Assembly: GCA_002284615.2 (NCBI GenBank)
Contig: MU069444.1
Coordinates: 48,501 to 59,865, forward strand
DNA: 11,365 nucleotides
Direction: 5' to 3'
From: Dunaliella salina
Lineage: Eukaryota > Chlorophyta > Chlorophyceae > Chlamydomonadales > Dunaliellaceae
The translations under genes were made by a program, and so were the position numbers. Numbering within the stretch: position 1 is the stretch's first letter; each line of letters opens with the position of its first letter. The notes beneath the pieces were generated by a model. It ran no database searches. It saw nothing but the letters and a program-made list of their open reading frames with translations, and had not been told where the DNA came from. Shown in pieces: positions 6,290 through 11,365 of this stretch.

Positions 6290-6900
6290 CTACATATGTT
6301 CATGAAGAAAACTATAAAGGTTGTTATTTTTTTGATTCAAGGAGCGAAATGGTGCTGGGGGGGGGCCATAGAACAAAGAAGCATATTTCCGTCGGAGAGG
6401 GCAAACATGGGATGAGTGCACCTGAAAAGAACATGTTGTTCATCCTGGATATCACCTTGGGCATCACAGAGATCACATATGGGGAAAATAAAGTCGTCCC
6501 AAGAAGCATGCTCAAGCTTCAAAGCATGGACACGAAGTCTGAAACGAACTGCACTCCAAACAATGTTTCTATGAAGATCCAGGTAAAAGTATTCGGGCAT
6601 GACGCAAGGAGAGGTGAGATAAACACGCATAATTACTGTACTCTTTGCTGTTGAGCTCCTGTGGATGCTACTTAGGGAAACTTTCCTCAATGCAGCGGCA
6701 TCTGGCTTGCATAGTCTTTTGGAACGATCTGTTACCACCGATTGAACATTGTGACCATCTCCGTGGCATGCGTAACATTTCCACTTTGTACAAAAAAACT
6801 GCGGACGTTCTGCTTACCGACAGTAAGACTCTTGAGTACTGTCACAAGTGCACTCCACAGAGTCGACACTAAAGCCCCCTTACCCGTCCGACCCTTAACC
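6290..6900 (-). pseudogene. LINE C-terminal remnant with CCHC zinc knuckle
   Basis: A decayed non-LTR retrotransposon C-terminus. The longest open piece (6738-6337) contains a PEYFYLDLHRN segment, an RFRLRVHALKLE segment, and then a knuckle of the form C-x2-C-x10-H-x4-C (CDLC ... DEQHVLFRC, about 6477-6418). This is the post-RT region common in algal and plant LINE proteins, probably nucleic-acid binding. Upstream, a second frame (about 6895-6742) carries LWSALV and FFVQSGNV, stopped by TAA near 6740. Downstream, a third frame gives LNQKNNNLYSFLHEHM before TAG at 6292-6290. At least two frameshifts are implied. A run of nine Gs at 6357-6365 is a likely indel site. No RT domain is present, so the copy is 5'-truncated. 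Its start abuts the sense remnant head to head. Confidence 0.75.
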
Positions 6901-7770
6901 TCTACTCCTACAGGTTCGGGTGTATTATGAGGTTCTGGAATTCTCTTCTGAGCACAAACAATGACCTCCTAGGCAGATTTGTACAAGTAGACCCACGTTT
7001 GCTGACAGGAAAGGCAATTGGGCTTACCAGGTTATTACAGCCTTGAATGACATGCTCACTGCCCAGCACATTGCAGCTGCCGTTCGCTCCAAAGCCAAGA
7101 TTAATATGAATAACTTTAGAATGTTCATCGTAAGCAAATTATCCATGTCTGGAGATGCCTGGACAATCTGACTCCACAAGAGCCTCATGCTTCCAGCAGA
7201 ATCGTGAGGGCCTACCACACATACTTAGGCATCCCATTAGGCAATGTACCTGGCTGGTGGGATGCCAGGAAGAGGAACAAAAAGCCTCCACTACCACCCT
7301 ACCCTGCGACAAAGTATTTCTCACAAATAATTGTGCAGCATTTCGTGTCTGTGACTACCCAGTCACAATCTTAGGATGGAAACCCAATGGCATCACGGGC
7401 AGAGGTGCCCTTACGAGCTCAGGACCTGCAACAAATGCGAAAATTTCTGGCACACTGTGCAGATGAAGAGCACATCATCCTGGATTGCTCCTTTTAGGAT
7501 CTGACAGACTTAAAACACTCAGTCCCATCATTTGTTCAACTGTACACCTCCTGGTAGTCCAGCACGCCTCAGAGACTTCATGAACCAAGCTGATGTCTTA
7601 TCATAAGCCAAATTTGCTTCGTCATGCTTGAGATGCTGTGCTTGAGTTTTGAGCACTGCTTCTTGCTTGAACTATCCTCTATGTCTACGCTCAGCTGCCC
7701 TTGTAGGCGGCTGGAGCAATGTAACCCTACCTTACCTTACCCATCCGAATTGGACCATTGGAAGAAAATA
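6900..7770 (+). pseudogene. LINE C-terminal remnant, sense, frameshifted
   Basis: A heavily decayed LINE 3' region, readable only by switching frames. Frame from 6900: YRFGCIMRFWNSLLSTNN. A shift near 7010 gives GNWAYQVITALNDM (about 7014-7055) and INMNNF. The frame from 7141 gives VWRCLDNLTPQEP and YHTYLGIPLGN. The next frame gives SHNLRMET and a CNKC knuckle (7427-7438). A one-base loss near 7455-7460 then leads to DEEHIILDC, completing a CCHC-like pattern. Later codons (RLRDFMNQADV, about 7570-7602) match the usual tail of such proteins but contain stops. The final part is A-rich (GAAGAAAATAAAAGAAAAG, near 7761-7779), which may be the old 3' tail. It belongs to a family related to, but distinct from, the remnant on its left. 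No RT domain remains. Confidence 0.7.
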
Positions 7771-7820
7771 AAAGAAAAGTCTACGCAAGCCAGAGGCCGC
7801 GTGATTTAAGGGATGGTCCA

Positions 7821-7924
7821 CTAACTAACAAGCTAGCAAGCTAGCAAGGTAGCAGTGGCCTCACCAGAAGGCCCTCAAAACCTACACTAGACACAGCTAG
7901 CCTAGGAGAGAGCCAGAAACAAAT
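7821..7924 (-). other. 3' UTR and terminal octamers of truncated RLE LINE
   Basis: Downstream of the TAG at 7927-7925, the minus strand runs TCCTAGGCTAGCTGTGTCTAG, GTTTTGAGGGCCTTCTGG, TGAGGCCACTGCTAC and then CTTGCTAG, CTTGCTAG, CTTGTTAG and TTAG (7848-7821). GGCCT and AGGCC around TCTGGTG can pair. The octamer tail resembles the CTTGTAAC tail at 2583-2622 and the single CTTGCTAA at 6217-6224. It marks the 3' terminus of this LINE family. Confidence 0.75.
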
Positions 7925-9106
7925 CTAATGGGGATCTGGAGGGTTGCTGCTTGCCATGCCTCTTGACGCCCGGACTCTCCTCCTCTTGTCCTCCGCTGCC
8001 GCGCGCCCAGCAAACCCCCTTCCAGAAGGCCCCTGAAAGCAAAGAGCGTGTCTGGTGTTTTTGAAAGTGGTTAATCTTCGAATGGCATGGTCTGTAAGTT
8101 TGGCTGCAAGTGATTTGGCTTTTTGTTTAGCCAGGCCCAGATCTATAAGGGGTGTGATTGTAAACAAATTGTAGATGGTACCAGCCACACCAATTAGGAT
8201 GATGTGTAAAGTCACTTTGTTATTCTGTTTGGATTTCTGGAGCTGCGGGTTTTAAGTCTGGTTATGGTGTGAGAATGTTGGGTCACTGGACGATCTAGAG
8301 TGATGAAGGGTTTGTGTCGGGACAGAATTTTAGTTCTACAAGATGCATGTCCCTGTCTTGAGCATCTTGGAAGGATCATGATTGATCAAGGTGAGTTTGT
8401 CTGCCTGGAAGAGGGCGCACAAAAATAGCATCAGGGCAGGTTTGGTGCCGGACAGGGGAGCAAGTACCATTAGGGAAAACCCAGTCTGGGATAGCTCTTG
8501 GTATGTTTTCAGGGACCTGTAAGCCCTGATCCAGGAGTCTCTCGCCACTGCAGCCATACATGCCAATAAGGGATGAGCCATACCGGCCTTTACTGAGGGC
8601 TTTTACACAAAGACTTAGGGCTGCATTGTGTCTGTTGGTGTGCATCCCGCTCATTGTTGAGTTTGTACACCTGAGGAGTATGTGGTCAATGTGGTCCATA
8701 TCATCACGTAGTGGGCATCTCCCATTACTGGAAGAGTTGAATTTGAAGGCATGACTCTGGATGTGTAGTGTATCCGTACGATACTCCATTACATTTATTT
8801 GCTGTTTAAGGGTAATCCTTGGATTTTTCCAGAAGGAATTGCTGATCTCCTTGTTTGCAAGTTGAGAGGCCGGGTTGCGGGATTCAGTATTTGCAATGGT
8901 AGTCGGTGGTATGGCATCATTGAGTTTCTGCCATCTCTGGTAGTGGTAGCCAGAGGTGTCAGCAGAGCCAAGCTTGTGCTTCTTGTGCATGTGTGTTTTG
9001 AGCTTGTTGTTCAGGCTGGTGAGGCAGTGCATTGGGAAAGCGTTGGAGCGGTGTATACCATCATCTCGTGAGGAAGAGGTTTTCAATGAGAGCCAATAAA
9101 AATTGT
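7925..9106 (-). pseudogene. 5'-truncated RLE-type LINE, C-terminal endonuclease region
   Basis: A second, older relative of the LINE to its right, lying in the same direction. It begins mid-protein at a pyrimidine tract (FHNFYWLSLK, near 9105) and keeps KTHMHKKHKLGS, a spacer, a CPLRDDMDH...H...C knuckle, a TNRHN motif and CPDAIFV (PD at 8435-8430). One in-frame TGA (8378-8376) follows, and then HLVELKFC, whose E and K codons are at 8336-8328, so the catalytic PD...ExK pattern of restriction-like endonucleases is still visible. A TAG (8297-8295) and a frameshift follow, then an intact last frame (8215-7925) with LHIILIGVAGTIY and the ending SSNPPDPH. Its RT and RNase H parts are absent. Identity with the right-hand copy is moderate, so these are different subfamilies. 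Confidence 0.8.
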
Positions 9107-9239
9107 GGAAAGAAAAGAAAAGAAAAAGAAAAACTATGTAGGCAGAGAAACTCTCCCCACATCAATTAAGGAAGAGGAGACACATTGGCTCAAAAAGAGC
9201 CGTGTGCCCCCTCCACCACAAGGTATGAAAAAGAGAATT
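9107..9239 (-). other. 3' UTR and (TTTTC)n tail of right-hand LINE
   Basis: After the TAG at 9242-9240, the minus strand has an unrelated UTR. It contains a perfect hairpin (GGCTC, five T, GAGCC; 9201-9187) and ends in a (TTTTC)n-type pyrimidine tract (about 9133-9107; GAAAA on plus). The tract stops precisely where the truncated LINE begins. This tail differs from the CTTGxxxx octamers of the left copy. Confidence 0.6.
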
Positions 9240-11363
9240 CTAATGTGGATCTGGAGGGTTACTAGAAGCTTCTGGCTCTAGAACCTGGCTGTGGGAAGTA
9301 TTCTTGTTTTCAATAGCTCGGCGTGTGGTGACTAATTTGTGGGCATATTGAATAGAATGGGCATGAAGTTCTTGAGCAAGCTTCGTGGCATGCTGATGAT
9401 CCAATCCTAGTTGTTTGAATTGCTTGAGGGTATGCTCAGTGTAAATAGTTCCACCTACACCCGGGAGAATAAAGTGAATTGTAACAGCTTTAGCGTTAAT
9501 AAGTTTACAAAGGTCTGCATGTTGCTGCTTTGCTGCGTTCAACTGATGCTCTGGCCTTGTGTCTTCACAGAATTTGATTTCTATTAGGTGCACATGGCGT
9601 TCATTTGCATGGAGTTCATGGGGTCGTCTCATGCGGCTAGTTCTGGTGGTACTCCGTGAGGAGCTGCGCAAAGCGTGATGGGAATCGGTAGGAGAAACAC
9701 TGTCTGAAGTATGATTGGCATTAAAAGGTGTGATCAGAACAGCATCTGGTCGACTGGAGTTGAGTCTTTTCCTCTCTGGAAGGTTACGAGGGAAGAGGTA
9801 AGCAGGTAAAGTTCTGTTTGAGGCATGTGTAGGGAGTTGGAGGTTGTGTTGGGCAAGCTTAAAATCGCTTCCTATGTCTGTGTAGACCAGGCCTGCCCCT
9901 ACAGGGCATTTGCTGAGGGCTTTTGTAATCATTCTGCCTGCAATGTTATGGCGTTCAGTTTTCATGTTGGAAATGATATGGTTTTGACAGCCTGAGAGCA
10001 TGTGTAGTGCGCTATCCAAATGATGGCATCCTGGGAGGGGACAAAAAGGACCTGTTGACATTTTGAAGCGTACTGCATGTTTTTGGTTGTAGAGGGTGCC
10101 TGTGCGGTACTGCAGGATGGTACGCTTCATGGGTACAGAAATGTTGGGCATATTTCTGAAGGCATTGCTGATTTTTTTATCTACTCGCGGTAACAAGTTT
10201 TGGTAGTAAGAGTAGTAGCCTGTTTTGGCATTGGCATATCCAAGCTTGTGTTTGGAATGCATGTGGGATTTGAGGGCATCTTGGAGATTGGGGAAGTCGG
10301 TGAGCTTTTGGGCGGGTGGTGGACCCGCAGGTGTGCCTGCAGCATGCACTCTTTCTTCTTTGGCTAAACAGAAAATGTTTGTAAATGGATTTCCACCAGG
10401 ACCTGCACCTGGGATCTCGGTGTCTGCTACGCAGTTTTGGGCTTGCTTTGCCTGATGTTTTGCAATGGCATCTGCACATTCATTTCCAGCGATGCCAGCA
10501 TGGGACTTCACCTTGTAAATTCGAATGTTGGTATGGAAGTCTCTAATGAGAGTCGAAATCATTTTGAGGAAGTCTCGTTGGATATGCCTCAGGTGTTTCT
10601 CAGGGTAAAGAAGTTGTTTACATATTTGTTGAAGAGAGGTAAGGCTGTCTGATGCAATGTCTGCATGTTTGGTCATGATAGCAGCCACAATTGCTGCTAA
10701 TTCAGCTCAAGTGATGGTTTTAGTAATCCCGGCACCGTTAGGTTCTACAAAGTTCTTGCTGTCAGTGGACGGGCAGTAGACTCCTGCTCCAGTTTCTTGC
10801 TTACCGTTATGGACAAGGCAGCTGCCATCTGTGTATGCCCATGTTCTCCAGTCAGCAACTTTGAGAGCTAGAATAGCACTTGATTGGCTGGGCACCGAGT
10901 CTATTTCTTGGACGATCATGTGTGGATTTTTAGGGTGTTTGGAGGCGTGTTGGTTGTCCAATGAGAGACGATCCAGTTTATTGAAACCTGGCATGTGAGC
11001 ATGCATGGAATTTAGGACAGGGTGGCTGCTGACATTCGTCAGCTTCCACTGTGTGGCTTCTTTCAAATCTCCTTTCAGTCCTTGTAGCCAGTCTTTGTTA
11101 TGGTTGTTGAGATGAACTCGAGCTGCAGTATTCCAAACAGCAAAGATACGAAGGTCCCAGGTATGCTGAGGAAGAGGTATCTCCTTGTTAGGGCAGGATT
11201 GAGGGGCACTGTAACCAAGTTTTTTGCAAGGTATGGTGCCGAGGTCGTAACAGAGGTGGGGGTAGGCAGTGACAAGTTTGGAGTAGGGGTTGGTTATCAT
11301 GTCCTTATTCCAAGTCGGAAGGAACATGAATGTAGCAGTAGCTACTGTGTTGAGAATGGCAGA
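9240..11363 (-). pseudogene. Near-intact Dualen/RandI-like LINE C-terminus: RNase H plus restriction-like endonuclease
   Basis: One frame is open from the window edge to TAG at 9242-9240, about 700 codons, broken only by TGA at 10709-10707. The first ~165 residues are post-RT linker. RNase H follows: YTDGS (first Asp codon near 10829), AEL just after the TGA, ASDS (10651-10640), and VKSHAGIAGNECAD (about 10511-10470), which gives D, E, D, D and the active-site His. Next comes a spacer with KSHMHSKHKLGYA, a C-x4-C-x7-H-x4-C knuckle (10043-9987), an ERHN motif, RPDAVL (PD at 9749-9744), and LIEIKF (E-x-K at 9581-9573), which is the PD-(D/E)xK layout of R2-type endonucleases. The protein ends SSNPPDPH. 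In Dualen elements RNase H nicks the RNA template strand and the RLE nicks target DNA. RT and any APE domain would lie beyond the window. The TGA sits where family members often have Arg, suggesting CGA to TGA decay. Confidence 0.85.
10449..10850 (-). other. RNase H domain split by TGA
   Basis: This marks the domain inside the LINE. Catalytic residues lie on both sides of the stop: the first Asp (YTDGS) before it, and Glu (AEL), Asp (ASDS), His (KSHAG) and the last Asp (NECAD) after it. Apart from the TGA, the frame and motif spacing are intact. Unless read through, translation would end before the second catalytic residue and the endonuclease would not be made. Confidence 0.8.
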
Positions 11364-11365
11364 GT

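Noticed and set aside
8560..9071. Plus-strand ORFs opposite the truncated LINE
   Set aside because: They are antisense shadows of the minus-strand endonuclease reading frame.
10225..10652. Plus-strand ORFs opposite the RNase H/endonuclease LINE
   Set aside because: Antisense shadows of a long, motif-bearing minus-strand frame.

Overview
This is a eukaryotic, gene-poor, repeat-dominated window. I recognise no host gene, tRNA or rRNA. The only convincing protein-coding sequence is debris of non-LTR retrotransposons (LINEs). The best-preserved LINE carries an RNase H domain followed by a C-terminal restriction-like endonuclease (RLE). That layout is known from Dualen/RandI-type elements, first described in Chlamydomonas, so I lean towards a green alga or another microbial eukaryote. 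The species cannot be fixed from this sequence.

Layout. Positions 1-1020 are stacked minisatellites: degenerate ~50-bp units, then a modular 84/104-bp array, a 58-bp array, and 19-bp repeats nested in a 135-bp period. Positions 1020-1700 are CA/TG-rich and end in a patch of Ns beside about 35 GT dinucleotides. Positions 1857-2500 hold two more minisatellites. At 2540-2634 sits a 71-bp insertion with a perfect 12-bp target-site duplication, a stem-loop and five terminal octamers, which reads as a short LINE- or SINE-type retroinsertion. Two copies of an AT-rich foldback MITE with TA-type flanks lie at 3240-3447 and 3721-3892. Positions 3895-5470 hold only small repeats and hairpins.

From about 5476 to the right edge the window is a graveyard of LINE 3' ends: an antisense tail (5476-5544), a sense tail (about 6058-6224), an antisense zinc-knuckle LINE remnant (6290-6900), a sense remnant of a related type (6900-7770), a 5'-truncated RLE LINE (7925-9106, minus) and a near-intact RLE LINE (9240 to the edge, minus). 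The last is open for about 700 codons except for one in-frame TGA in RNase H.

A theme links these parts. Several elements end in a related tail: an AGGCTAGC-type start, a GTTTTGA-containing segment, an AGGCC/AGCCT arm, then CTTGxxxx octamers. Copies of this tail occur as a solo insertion with a target-site duplication, as a tandem array and as LINE 3' UTRs. This looks like a 3' recognition structure for reverse transcriptase, in the style of stringent-type LINEs and their SINE partners.
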